Assembly: GCA_027490725.1 (NCBI GenBank)
Contig: JAIXXN010000020.1
Span: forward strand, 1-40,470
Origin: Oxalobacteraceae bacterium
GTDB lineage: Bacteria > Pseudomonadota > Gammaproteobacteria > Burkholderiales > Burkholderiaceae_D
DNA: 40,470 nucleotides
Direction: 5' to 3'
Shown here one piece after another: positions 25,144 through 33,402 of the stretch (within the stretch, counting starts at the first letter, position 1; each line of letters opens with the position of its first letter). The notes under the pieces were generated by a model. That model was not told the DNA's origin and ran no database searches. It saw nothing but the letters and a program-made list of their open reading frames with translations. The position numbers and the translations under genes are program-made.

Positions 25144-26250
25144 ATGACCTTCGTAAGCAAACAATTCAAACTCGCAACGCTGGCAGCAGCCATGCTGCTG
25201 GCATCGTCGGCACAGGCACTGGACGGAAAATCCCCAGACATCGGTTCGCTGAATCCGTTGACCGGCAATACCTCGGCACCTTCGAACTGGCGTTTCACGA
25301 TCGGTCAGGAATTCATGGGTGTGAAGGGTGCTCTGGACGGCGTAGCCCGCCTGAGTTTCACGAATGCCGATGGTAACTGGGCTTGCTCCGGTTCCCTGCT
25401 GGCCGGTGGTCAGTACGTGCTGACCGCTGCCCACTGCGCAGATGACTTCACCAAAATGACCGTACAGTTTGGCTGGGAAAATGGCAGCGCTGCGGTGACC
25501 CGTAACGTTTCGGTTGGCAATGCTTACGTGAACAAACAATGGACCGGCGCACTCGATACCGGTGCCGACATCGCAATTCTGAAGCTGGATACGGCCGTTA
25601 CCACCATCAAGGGTTACAAGATCAGCACGACCAATGACGTCGGCAAGGATTACCTGATGGCTGGCTACGGCACCACCCAGCTGGCAACCACCAACTCGGC
25701 GACCAACTGGAACGATGGTAACTGGGGTCACTATGCTTACAACACCTTCGACGTCGACAGCAAAACCTTTAACAAGGTTGCCGGTGACTATGGCGTTGGT
25801 CCTTACGATGAAAGCTACTACGCTCCGGGTGCAACCTATATGAGCGACTTCGATAACGGTCTCGCCGTCCGCAACACGCTAGCGCGGATTGCTGGCGTCA
25901 CCGGTGATAACTGGAATAGCAGCACTGGTCTGGGCGCCAACGAAGGCCTGATCGCTGGCGGTGACTCCGGCGGTGGCGACTTCGTCTGGAATGGCCAAGA
26001 GTGGTTGCTGTCGGGCGTGCACTCGTGGGGTTGGCAGGGTGGTTCGGCCTGCGGCGCGTTCAAACTGACTGGTTGCGACAATGCAAGCCGCAATAGTTCC
26101 AGCTACGGCGATCTGTCCGGTTCCACCGCGACTTACTCGCACGCTGCCTGGATCAGCACTGTGACCGCAGTGCCAGAACCAGAAACCTATGCCATGATGA
26201 TCGCTGGTCTGGCACTGGTGGGTCTGGCCCGTCGCCGCAAACAAGCTTAA
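25144..26250 (+). CDS. trypsin-like serine protease with PEP-CTERM anchor
   Basis: 368 residues. Signal peptide MTFVSKQFKLATLAAAMLLASSAQA. The chymotrypsin-fold triad is visible: TAAHC (His97), ADIAIL (Asp142) and GGDSGGG (Ser275). The C-terminus (343-368) is a canonical PEP-CTERM sorting signal: VPEPETYAM, a hydrophobic helix and ARRRKQA. Such proteins are cut by exosortase and exported with exopolysaccharide, so an exosortase gene should exist elsewhere in this genome (none here). The insert GGNWGHYAYN-like Tyr/Asp/Asn-rich region (about 190-240) is typical for this group. The start at 25144 follows AGGA; the frame upstream (to 25066) lacks a signal peptide. Ends in a strong terminator. Confidence 0.93.
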   Translation: MTFVSKQFKLATLAAAMLLASSAQALDGKSPDIGSLNPLTGNTSAPSNWRFTIGQEFMGVKGALDGVARLSFTNADGNWACSGSLLAGGQYVLTAAHCADDFTKMTVQFGWENGSAAVTRNVSVGNAYVNKQWTGALDTGADIAILKLDTAVTTIKGYKISTTNDVGKDYLMAGYGTTQLATTNSATNWNDGNWGHYAYNTFDVDSKTFNKVAGDYGVGPYDESYYAPGATYMSDFDNGLAVRNTLARIAGVTGDNWNSSTGLGANEGLIAGGDSGGGDFVWNGQEWLLSGVHSWGWQGGSACGAFKLTGCDNASRNSSSYGDLSGSTATYSHAAWISTVTAVPEPETYAMMIAGLALVGLARRRKQA

Positions 26251-26263
26251 TCGCTGCCATTAA

Positions 26264-26310
26264 AAAAGCCCCGGATGTCTGGCCTTACGGCCGGCATCCG
26301 GGGCTTTTGC
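26264..26310. terminator. bidirectional terminator between the protease and S9 peptidase genes
   Basis: A 14-bp stem AAAAGCCCCGGATG / CATCCGGGGCTTTT with an inner GGCC-TTAC-GGCC hairpin. A and T flanks suit both convergent genes. Confidence 0.92.
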
Positions 26311-26324
26311 TTTAGGTGGCGGGT

Positions 26325-28439
26325 TTATTTGAGGTATTTGGCCAGCCAGCCCTGCACTTCGCTGTAGAAGTAGCGGCTGTTGTCGCCTTTCAGAATCCAG
26401 TGATTTTCGTCCGGGAACACCAGCAGTTTGGCCGGCACGTTCAAGCGGTGCTGGAGTGCATAGTTCATCAGGGCGTTATTGGCCGGCACGCGATAATCGA
26501 GCTCGCCGACGGAAATCAGGATCGGCGTGCTGAAGCCGCTACCCTTGGCGTGATTACCTGCCTGCATCAGCGGGCTTTGTTCACGCCACACCGGCTGGTC
26601 GCCCCAGGCGGGACCGCCACTGTTGACTTCGCGACCGTAGATGCTGTCACTGGTGCCCCATTGCATGATCAGATCCATCTCGCCGGCGTGTGACACAATC
26701 GCTTTGTAGCGGGTGGTGGTGGCCTGCAACCAGTTGGCCAGATGGCCGCCGTAGCTGGCGCCACCAGCGGCCAGGCGGTTTCCATCGACAAAGCTGTATT
26801 GCTTGATCGCTTCATCGACGGCTTCATTGATTTCATCGGCCGGGCCTTTCAGCGGATCGCCCTGAATGGCGCGGGCAAATTCTTCACCGTAACCGGTCGA
26901 GCCCTTGTAGTCGGTCAGCAGCACCACGTAACCGGGTTGCGCCAGCAAGTGATAATTCCAGCGCAGCACAAACTGGTCGCGCCACATATTGGCGGCACCG
27001 CCATGAATCACGGTGAACAGCGGATATTTCTTGGCCGGATCGAAATTGGCCGGCTTGACCAGCATATTGTGGATCATGCGGCCGTCTTTGGCCTTGAACC
27101 AGAAATGCTCGGGGGCCTGCCAGTCGATGCGGGCAGCGCGCTCGGTATTGAGTGCCGTCAGACGTTGTGGCGCACCCTCGCCGAAGCGGTAGATTTCGGG
27201 CGGGTTGATGGCGGACTCCCAGACTCCGACCATGGCTTTTGCGCCGGCTGCCAGCGAACTGATGCTGCCAGTCGGGAAGGACGGTTCGGCGCGCAGATCG
27301 CCCCCCGTCAGACGCATCGAATGCAGTTGTTCCAGACCGGCATGTTCGTAGCTGAACACCACCCGGTTGCTGCCGGCCGGCAGCACATAGCGCGAAATCG
27401 AACGGTCCAGCGTGGCCGTCAGAACTTTCGGGGTCGGGCTGCTAAACGGCCAGGCAAAACTGATCAGGCGCGTCACGTCATACACTTTGCCTTCCTGTTC
27501 CGCTTGCGTGAGGGCAAACAGGGCTTTGCCATCGGCCGTGAATTTCAGGCTGTGATAGCTGTGCCGGTCGCGCGTTAGTTGCTGCGGTTCGCCGCCGCTG
27601 CTGGCGGTACTGTAAATCTGCGTGTAGGTGCTGGCGCGGGCCTGTTCGTCGCGGTTGGTGGAAGCGCAGAACACGACGGTTTTGCCATCCGGCGCCCACA
27701 GTGCCTCCAGCGCCTGTCCTTCGTCGCCTTGCGCACCGCCAAAGCCCGGCAACTCGGCCAGACGGGTACCGCTGAGCAGGTCGCGTGGTTTGGCGCCGAC
27801 CTCGGCATCCATCACGAACAGGCGTACTTTTTTATCGTCCAGCCATTTGTCGAAGTAGCGCGGCGGGAAGGTTTCGTAGGCGCGCGCAGTATATTTGCGG
27901 GCCTTGCGTTGCTGGGCCGTTTTGCTGACATCGTCTTCGGAACGATTCTCCGGATAGATGTCGCTGACGAACAGAATCTGCTTGCCGTCCGGACTGTAGC
28001 GCGGTGCGCGCGCGCCCAGCGTCAGACTGGTCAGGCGCTGGGCTTCGCCACCGCTGGCCAGATCGAGGCGGTAGATCTGCGCGGCTTCATCACCGTCGCG
28101 CTTGGCGACGAACAGTAAGTGCTTGCTATCCGGCGACCAGTTGAGGCTCGCCTCGCCACCCTTGCTAAACGTCAGACGGCGTGGCGCGCTGTTGTCGCTC
28201 AGCGACTTGATCCACAGATCGGACCACTGTTCCTTGCTGTCATAGGCGGGATCGGTGACGGAAAACACCGCCCATTTGCCGTCCGGACTAGGCAGGGGCG
28301 CGCCCACCCGTTTCATCAGCCATACGTCTTCATGGGTAATCGGATGTTTGGCGGGCTGGCCGCTTTCTGCCGCCTGCACAGGAGTACCTAGGCTGGCAGA
28401 AATTAGCATGGCGATAAGGGAAAGTCGCGGTATAGTCAT
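26325..28439 (-). CDS. secreted S9 family prolyl oligopeptidase / dipeptidyl peptidase IV-like
   Basis: 704 residues. Signal peptide MTIPRLSLIAMLISASLGTPVQA. The N-terminal half (about 35-430) is a beta-propeller with repeated PDGK and SPDSKHL-type strands (WSPDSKHLLFVAKRD, YSPDGKQILFVSD). The C-terminal alpha/beta-hydrolase carries GGASYGGHLANW (nucleophile Ser562), GELDYRVP (Asp648) and ENHW (His680). It should cleave short proline-containing or N-acylated peptides in the periplasm; subclass is uncertain. The ATG at 28439 begins the signal peptide, though no strong ribosome binding site is visible upstream. Convergent with the PEP-CTERM protease and divergent from the PhzF-like gene. Confidence 0.93.
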   Translation of the reverse strand: MTIPRLSLIAMLISASLGTPVQAAESGQPAKHPITHEDVWLMKRVGAPLPSPDGKWAVFSVTDPAYDSKEQWSDLWIKSLSDNSAPRRLTFSKGGEASLNWSPDSKHLLFVAKRDGDEAAQIYRLDLASGGEAQRLTSLTLGARAPRYSPDGKQILFVSDIYPENRSEDDVSKTAQQRKARKYTARAYETFPPRYFDKWLDDKKVRLFVMDAEVGAKPRDLLSGTRLAELPGFGGAQGDEGQALEALWAPDGKTVVFCASTNRDEQARASTYTQIYSTASSGGEPQQLTRDRHSYHSLKFTADGKALFALTQAEQEGKVYDVTRLISFAWPFSSPTPKVLTATLDRSISRYVLPAGSNRVVFSYEHAGLEQLHSMRLTGGDLRAEPSFPTGSISSLAAGAKAMVGVWESAINPPEIYRFGEGAPQRLTALNTERAARIDWQAPEHFWFKAKDGRMIHNMLVKPANFDPAKKYPLFTVIHGGAANMWRDQFVLRWNYHLLAQPGYVVLLTDYKGSTGYGEEFARAIQGDPLKGPADEINEAVDEAIKQYSFVDGNRLAAGGASYGGHLANWLQATTTRYKAIVSHAGEMDLIMQWGTSDSIYGREVNSGGPAWGDQPVWREQSPLMQAGNHAKGSGFSTPILISVGELDYRVPANNALMNYALQHRLNVPAKLLVFPDENHWILKGDNSRYFYSEVQGWLAKYLK

Positions 28440-28541
28440 GGCGGGTTCGCTGGTAAGTCGGTGAGATGTGATAGTGGCGAACTCTATCATTGCTGTCAAT
28501 CAAGAACCTTTTCCATTTACCCCTTTCATGGAGAGTCTGTC

Positions 28542-29387
28542 ATGCAAACCATTATCAAAGTTCATCAGGTTGCTGCCTTCACCGCCGGCGATCAGGGAGG
28601 TAATCCGGCTGGCGTGATGGTACGCGCTGCCCTTCCCGATGAACGTGCCATGCAGCATATCGCCACCGAGATGGGGCACTCGGAAACCGTGTTTGCTGCA
28701 CCGTCCGGCGACGGCTGGCGGGTGCGCTATTTTTCCCCGGAGGGCGAAGTGCCATTCTGTGGACATGCCACCATTGCGCTGGGCACGGTGCTGGCACACC
28801 AGCATGGCGACGGGGTGTTTCCGCTGACAACTAATCACACCCGGGTCAATGTGGAAGCGTGCGCCAGTGCTGGCTTTGGCTATGCCAGTCTGGAAGCGCC
28901 CATGACCAGCAGCCTGCCGGCGCCACCGGCGCTGGTTCAGGCAGCGCTGGACTTGTTCGGCTATCGTCTGGCGGATCTGGATGACCGCATCCCGCCAGCC
29001 ATCGCCAATGGCGGCGCCAGCCATCTGGTGCTGGCGCTGGCCAGCCGGGAACGTCTGGCGGCAATGCGCTACCAGCTGGCAGCGGGACGCAGCCTGATGC
29101 AGCAACACGGGCTGACCACGATTTCGCTGGTGTTTGCAGAAACCCCGCAGCGCTTCCATGCGCGCAATGCGTTTGCATCCGGCGGTGTCTACGAAGATCC
29201 TGCCACCGGTGCGGCAGCGGCAGCACTGGCCGGTTATCTGCGCGACCTCGACTGGCCGCATGGCGGCCATATCGAGATCGAGCAGGGCGTCGATATGGGC
29301 TCGCCCTGCCATCTGCAGGTGAGTATTTCCGATCAGCCCGGCGCTAGCATACGCGTCGCCGGGCGCTCGCGCATGATGGGCGAGTAG
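28542..29387 (+). CDS. PhzF family isomerase-like protein
   Basis: 281 residues, cytoplasmic. PhzF-family signatures: VAAFTAGDQGGNPAGV at the N-terminus, the conserved Glu48 in MGHSETVF (catalytic acid/base of PhzF), RYFSPEGEVPFCGHATIALG, and the second-half repeat ARNAFASGGVYEDPATGAAAAALAGYL. The family has a diaminopimelate-epimerase fold and includes phenazine biosynthesis isomerase and many proteins of unknown substrate. No phenazine genes are nearby, so this is a generic member. GGAG lies 8 bases before the ATG. An out-of-frame ATG lies at 28528. A stem-loop follows the gene. Confidence 0.92.
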   Translation: MQTIIKVHQVAAFTAGDQGGNPAGVMVRAALPDERAMQHIATEMGHSETVFAAPSGDGWRVRYFSPEGEVPFCGHATIALGTVLAHQHGDGVFPLTTNHTRVNVEACASAGFGYASLEAPMTSSLPAPPALVQAALDLFGYRLADLDDRIPPAIANGGASHLVLALASRERLAAMRYQLAAGRSLMQQHGLTTISLVFAETPQRFHARNAFASGGVYEDPATGAAAAALAGYLRDLDWPHGGHIEIEQGVDMGSPCHLQVSISDQPGASIRVAGRSRMMGE

Positions 29388-29412
29388 GCACGCAGGGACC
29401 TGAGGACCGTGG

Positions 29413-29438
29413 GACAGTCCGGCGACTGTCGGCCATTT
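29413..29438 (+). terminator. probable terminator of the PhzF-like gene
   Basis: GACAGTC-CGGC-GACTGTC followed within 5 bases by ATTTTG. A short GC-rich dyad (29447-29474) follows in the same gap. Confidence 0.55.
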
Positions 29439-29588
29439 TGACAGTGGCGCGCGCAGCGCCGCAGCGTTGCGCGCTAATGTCCTGATTTTAAAGGCAGAGC
29501 AGAGTACGGCACGAACCATGCGTAGGGTAGGCGCGTGTCCGCCAGGCGCGGACTAGTGTAGCTCCCCCCGCATCGGAAAGGATATCGT

Positions 29589-32282
29589 ATGCGCACTGCT
29601 CCCTCGCTCTTGCTGGCGGCGTTGCTTTTCGCCACCAGTATTCCCTCACAGGCTTTCTGTCCGAAGAATGGCCTGCTGTGTTTTGTTACCGCCAGATCGG
29701 CCGGCAGTCTGACCCATCAGGACATTACCCAGCAAAGTATCGAAACGCTGGACAAACGCTATTTCGCAGTACCGAAACTGACCGCCTCGATGCAAAAGGC
29801 GCTGGACCAGATCATCGAAGCCAATGCCCGGGTTGATGAAGACCAGACCAGTTCGGCCAAGCACTTCGATGGCGAGAACGCGGCCGGCGCGCAATTGCGT
29901 CTGGCCACACTCAAGCAGAATGTGCTGGATGCCTTGCGTAGTGATCCCATGAATACCACGGGTGCGCGCGACAACCTCGGTAGTGCGCTGCATACGATCC
30001 AGGATTTCTACTCGCACAGCAACTGGGTCGAACTGGGGTATACCGGCGCCAATCCGGACGTGGGGCGTCCCGTATCACTGGCGTTTGCCGGGCCTGCCAT
30101 GCCGACCTGCGACGGTCACACGGATACCGGCTTTACCTGCGCGAACTCGTCCAACCTGATCGGCGTATGGCTGACCAGCGGCTATTATGGCGGCGAAGAT
30201 CGCGTCAAACCGGGCGCGTTCAAATGCAGCCATGGCGGCCCGCTCGACAAGAGCTCGCCATCGAGCGACATCGTCGGCTACTTCCGCGAAGGCATCAACA
30301 AGGACACGCGCTACTGCGATATTTCGCCACACAGCAGCTTCCATAATCCGGCTGCGCAGGCCGCCATTGCGGCGACCGAGCAATTCATCGAAGATATCAA
30401 GGCCGAGATTACGCCCGCCCAGCTGAAAGCCCTGCTGGGTGCCGGGCCGACGCTGGCGTTTGCCATCGACACCACCGGCAGCATGGGTGGCATCATTGCC
30501 GGCGTGCGTGCTTCGGCGATCAGCATCGTCGATGCGCGGCTCGGTACGGACGAAGAGGCGCTGCAATACGTGCTAGCACCGTTTAATGATCCCGCCACCG
30601 GCCCGACCATCGCTAGCAATGATGCGACGATCTTCAAGAATGCCATCAGCGCTCTGGGCGCGTCTGGCGGCGGCGATTGTCCCGAACTGGCCATGACCGG
30701 CATGTACAACGGCCTCTCGCTGGCCGACCCCGGTGGTGATCTGTTCATGTACACCGACGCTACCGCCAAGGATGGCGGACTGGCCGGCGCCGTGATCAGT
30801 CTGGCCAAGAGCAAGGATATCCGCATCTATCCGGTGCTGTTTGGTAGTTGTTCGCCCCTGACTCCGGGCTTCCTGCAGGCGGCCGCAGAAACTGGCGGGC
30901 AAGTGTTCTTCCTGTTTGGTAGCGAAGCGGGTACCGTGACCGAACTGGCCGATCTGGTGGTGCGCAATAACGTGGTGCAGATACTCTCCGTGCTCGATAG
31001 CTTTGCCAGCAGCCGCCAGTTCACGCTGCCCGTCGATAGCAGCATGGCGCGCCTGACGGTGGCCGTGAGTGGCACGCAGCAGGGCATGCAGCCGGTGGTG
31101 ACGTTGACCCGTCCCGATGGCGTGGTGGTCAGCGCGACCACGGCCAGCAAGTATCTGAGTCTGTCGAGCGGGGTGATTATCTCCATCGATGCACCGATGC
31201 GCGGGGCCTGGACGCTGGCCGTTGCTGGCGCTGGCGATACCACCTATGTCAATGTCAGCGGGGTGGCTGATCTGTCGCTGAACAGCTTCCGGCTGGCCCG
31301 CTTCGGCGCACAGCCTCCCCACCAGGGTTTGCTGGGTATTGATGGCGAACCATCGCCCGGGCAGTCGCTGTATGCGCTGGCGCAGCTGACGGGGATTGCC
31401 AGCGCGCCGCAATTCCAGCTGCGGCGCAAGAATTTCGAGCTGCTGTCGCCACTGACGCTGGAGCAGGATCAGACTGATCATGGCCGTTACTTCGGCCCGC
31501 TGACGGTGCCTGGTGAAGCTTTCCTCGCCTACGCCACCGGCACCGATAGTGCCGGCTATCCCTATCAGCGGCTGGTGAGCCTGCTGGTGCAGCCGCAGAC
31601 CATCAGCGTGCTGCCGCCGGCACGCCAGGATCTGCGCCCCGGCCTGAGCACTACGCTGCAGTATCAGGTGCGCAATGATGGTCCGGCCGGCAGCTTTAAC
31701 ATCAGCGCCACCGACGATCAGCATTACATCCGCGCGGTCACGCCAAGCCGGCTGACGCTAGCGAGCGGCGCGAGCGCGACGCTGACGCTGACCTTGATGC
31801 CACCTGCCAGCGCACGCATCGGTAGCTCGGACAGTATCACCGTCTCTGCCCAGAGCGATACCACTGCCAGTCTGCACAACAGTGCGTCGCTGACGGTGTT
31901 TGTGACGGGCGCCGCGCAAGTGCCGGGGCGGCCAGATTTTCTGGTCAGCATCGTCGGGCAGGAGATAGTGGCACCGGGCGTGATCGGGCTCGATGTACGC
32001 TTCACCAATACCGGTGTGGGCACGGCGCAGAACGCGGTGCTGTCCTCGCTGGGTCTGCGCACGCTGGCCGGCACGGGCAGCGTCACTGTGAATACTGCCT
32101 TGTCGCCGAGCTTGCCGTTGATCACACCGAATCTCGATGTCGGGGCGTTTTACACCGTTCGTCTGACCCTGAACGTGCCGTCCACCGTGCAGCGTTTCAG
32201 CCTCAGCGAGAACGGCAGTGTCAGCGATCTGGCGGGCGTGAGTTATAGCATGTCCCACGCCCAATCCATCATTCCGAAATAA
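29589..32282 (+). CDS. large secreted Het-C/zinc-PLC-like plus VWA domain protein
   Basis: 897 residues. Signal peptide MRTAPSLLLAALLFATSIPSQA. Residues about 25-285 resemble fungal Het-C and the zinc-dependent phospholipase C / S1-P1 nuclease fold: His43 in LTHQDI, and the helix motif HTIQDFYSHSNW with His135, Asp139 and His143. Residues about 286-465 form a VWA domain with MIDAS motif DTTGS (Asp294, Thr296, Ser298), the family signature GGGDCPE (360-366) and TDATAKD (389-395), as in VWA7 and hemicentin. Residues about 470-897 look like beta-sandwich repeats (e.g. 600-690, 700-790, 795-890), perhaps Ig-like. A GGAAAGGA element precedes the ATG. Function unknown; export and calcium- or metal-dependent adhesion are plausible, membrane action is inference. 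Confidence 0.85.
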   Translation: MRTAPSLLLAALLFATSIPSQAFCPKNGLLCFVTARSAGSLTHQDITQQSIETLDKRYFAVPKLTASMQKALDQIIEANARVDEDQTSSAKHFDGENAAGAQLRLATLKQNVLDALRSDPMNTTGARDNLGSALHTIQDFYSHSNWVELGYTGANPDVGRPVSLAFAGPAMPTCDGHTDTGFTCANSSNLIGVWLTSGYYGGEDRVKPGAFKCSHGGPLDKSSPSSDIVGYFREGINKDTRYCDISPHSSFHNPAAQAAIAATEQFIEDIKAEITPAQLKALLGAGPTLAFAIDTTGSMGGIIAGVRASAISIVDARLGTDEEALQYVLAPFNDPATGPTIASNDATIFKNAISALGASGGGDCPELAMTGMYNGLSLADPGGDLFMYTDATAKDGGLAGAVISLAKSKDIRIYPVLFGSCSPLTPGFLQAAAETGGQVFFLFGSEAGTVTELADLVVRNNVVQILSVLDSFASSRQFTLPVDSSMARLTVAVSGTQQGMQPVVTLTRPDGVVVSATTASKYLSLSSGVIISIDAPMRGAWTLAVAGAGDTTYVNVSGVADLSLNSFRLARFGAQPPHQGLLGIDGEPSPGQSLYALAQLTGIASAPQFQLRRKNFELLSPLTLEQDQTDHGRYFGPLTVPGEAFLAYATGTDSAGYPYQRLVSLLVQPQTISVLPPARQDLRPGLSTTLQYQVRNDGPAGSFNISATDDQHYIRAVTPSRLTLASGASATLTLTLMPPASARIGSSDSITVSAQSDTTASLHNSASLTVFVTGAAQVPGRPDFLVSIVGQEIVAPGVIGLDVRFTNTGVGTAQNAVLSSLGLRTLAGTGSVTVNTALSPSLPLITPNLDVGAFYTVRLTLNVPSTVQRFSLSENGSVSDLAGVSYSMSHAQSIIPK

Positions 32283-32297
32283 GCGGGAGCAGCGTTC

Positions 32298-32888
32298 ATG
32301 AAACTCAGACATTTTTGTGGCATGGTCATCATGCTGGCGCAGCTGTGTGTAGCGCCGTTGGTGCAGGCAGCGCCTTTCACTTTTACGTTTTCCACTTTGC
32401 CGGCCGCTGGCGCCATCAGTGGCAGCCCCGGCACACAGGTGGGCTGGGGCTATCAGCTGGTCAATACCGACAGCAGCAACTGGTTTGTACCGACCCAGCT
32501 CAGCGTATCCTCGTTCAGTATCGGCATCCCCGATGCCAGCGTGTTCGACTTCCCCATGCTAGCGCCGGGCGCCACTGTCAGTCAGGCGTTTGACCTGCTC
32601 GCGCATACCGGCCTGTACGCGATCGAGATTCTGCCCTTTGCCTTACCCACCATGAGCGATAGCGGCAACTTTACGCTGCAAGGAGCATGGTGGAGTGGTG
32701 ATCCGCTGGCTGGTGGCACCTTCCTGCAACTGTCCGATGCCGTGCTGACGCCGTATTCTCTGGACGTGGCTGGCGTGGCGGCGATTCCCTTGCCGGGCAG
32801 CTTGCCCTTGCTGACGGCGGCACTACTGGTGTGGGGCGTTCAGCGCCGCGCGCAGAAATTCCTGCAGCGCGGCAGCCGAACTGGCTGA
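32298..32888 (+). CDS. secreted protein with variant PEP-CTERM anchor
   Basis: 196 residues. Signal peptide MKLRHFCGMVIMLAQLCVAPLVQA, then a beta-rich region of small and polar residues, then IPLPGSLPLL (163-172), a hydrophobic stretch and VQRRAQKF: a variant PEP-CTERM sorting signal in the VPLPASLPLL style. Sits 15 bases after the Het-C/VWA gene with GGGAG before the ATG, so it is probably co-transcribed and may be a partner. The last 66 bases overlap the convergent gene 32823-33401; the anchor's basic tail is encoded there. No known domain in the body. Confidence 0.8.
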   Translation: MKLRHFCGMVIMLAQLCVAPLVQAAPFTFTFSTLPAAGAISGSPGTQVGWGYQLVNTDSSNWFVPTQLSVSSFSIGIPDASVFDFPMLAPGATVSQAFDLLAHTGLYAIEILPFALPTMSDSGNFTLQGAWWSGDPLAGGTFLQLSDAVLTPYSLDVAGVAAIPLPGSLPLLTAALLVWGVQRRAQKFLQRGSRTG

Positions 32889-33401
32889 AGGTGTGGTGGG
32901 GCGCAGGTCTAGATAATAGCCGGGACCGGTGCGCCCCAGTAACTTGAAGGAACGGCCGGTAGTTTCCCGTGGGCGCAGCTGCAGTATGCGCAGCTGCGAC
33001 TGCTGTACGCCCACCGCGTCGATATGAATCAGGAACTGGCAGGTGTACTGGCGTCCCTCGGCGGGCCAGTAGTAATCGACATCGGGCATCAGTAGCAGGT
33101 CATGGCGGCGCTGTTCGGCGGGCAGTGCTAGCCAGGCGCTGACAGCCTTCTCGGCTGGCGGGCGTAGCCAGTCGGCATCGGGCGGGAAGAGTGGGCTGCC
33201 GTAGGGGATGGCAAGCCGGTAGCGGCGATAGTCCGGCGCTTGCGGAGCTTGTTGCTGCAGGGCGCTCAGTATAGTCTGCTGAACCTGCGCGGGCAGGTGG
33301 TCAACTGTCAGTGCCCCGTGCTGGGCCGCTGCGCTGCTAGCGAACAGCATGGTCAGGAGCAGGGCACCGCCGTGCATGCCGCCGTGCATGCCGCAGTGCA
33401 T
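32823..33401 (-). CDS. secreted protein of unknown function
   Basis: 192 residues. The N-terminus is odd: MHCGMHGGMHGG, made by a 12-bp tandem repeat, precedes the hydrophobic core ALLLTMLFASSAAAQ of a signal peptide. Three in-frame ATGs (33401, 33389, 33377) could serve as starts. The body contains DYYWPAEGRQYTCQF and RILQLRPRETTGRSFKLLG, with many Arg and Gln; no family recognised. The first ATG begins one base after the upstream gene's stop (TAG T ATG), so translation is likely coupled. Its 3' end overlaps the PEP-CTERM gene from the other strand by 66 bases. Confidence 0.7.
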   Translation of the reverse strand: MHCGMHGGMHGGALLLTMLFASSAAAQHGALTVDHLPAQVQQTILSALQQQAPQAPDYRRYRLAIPYGSPLFPPDADWLRPPAEKAVSAWLALPAEQRRHDLLLMPDVDYYWPAEGRQYTCQFLIHIDAVGVQQSQLRILQLRPRETTGRSFKLLGRTGPGYYLDLRPTTPSASSAAALQEFLRAALNAPHQ

Positions 33402-33402
33402 A

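Noticed and set aside
28542..29387. Phenazine biosynthesis gene
   Set aside because: Only a PhzF-family fold is supported and no other phenazine genes are present.
30573..31724. A 383-codon minus-strand frame opposite the Het-C/VWA gene
   Set aside because: His/Arg/Gln-rich shadow with no motifs; the sense gene has a signal peptide and conserved VWA motifs.
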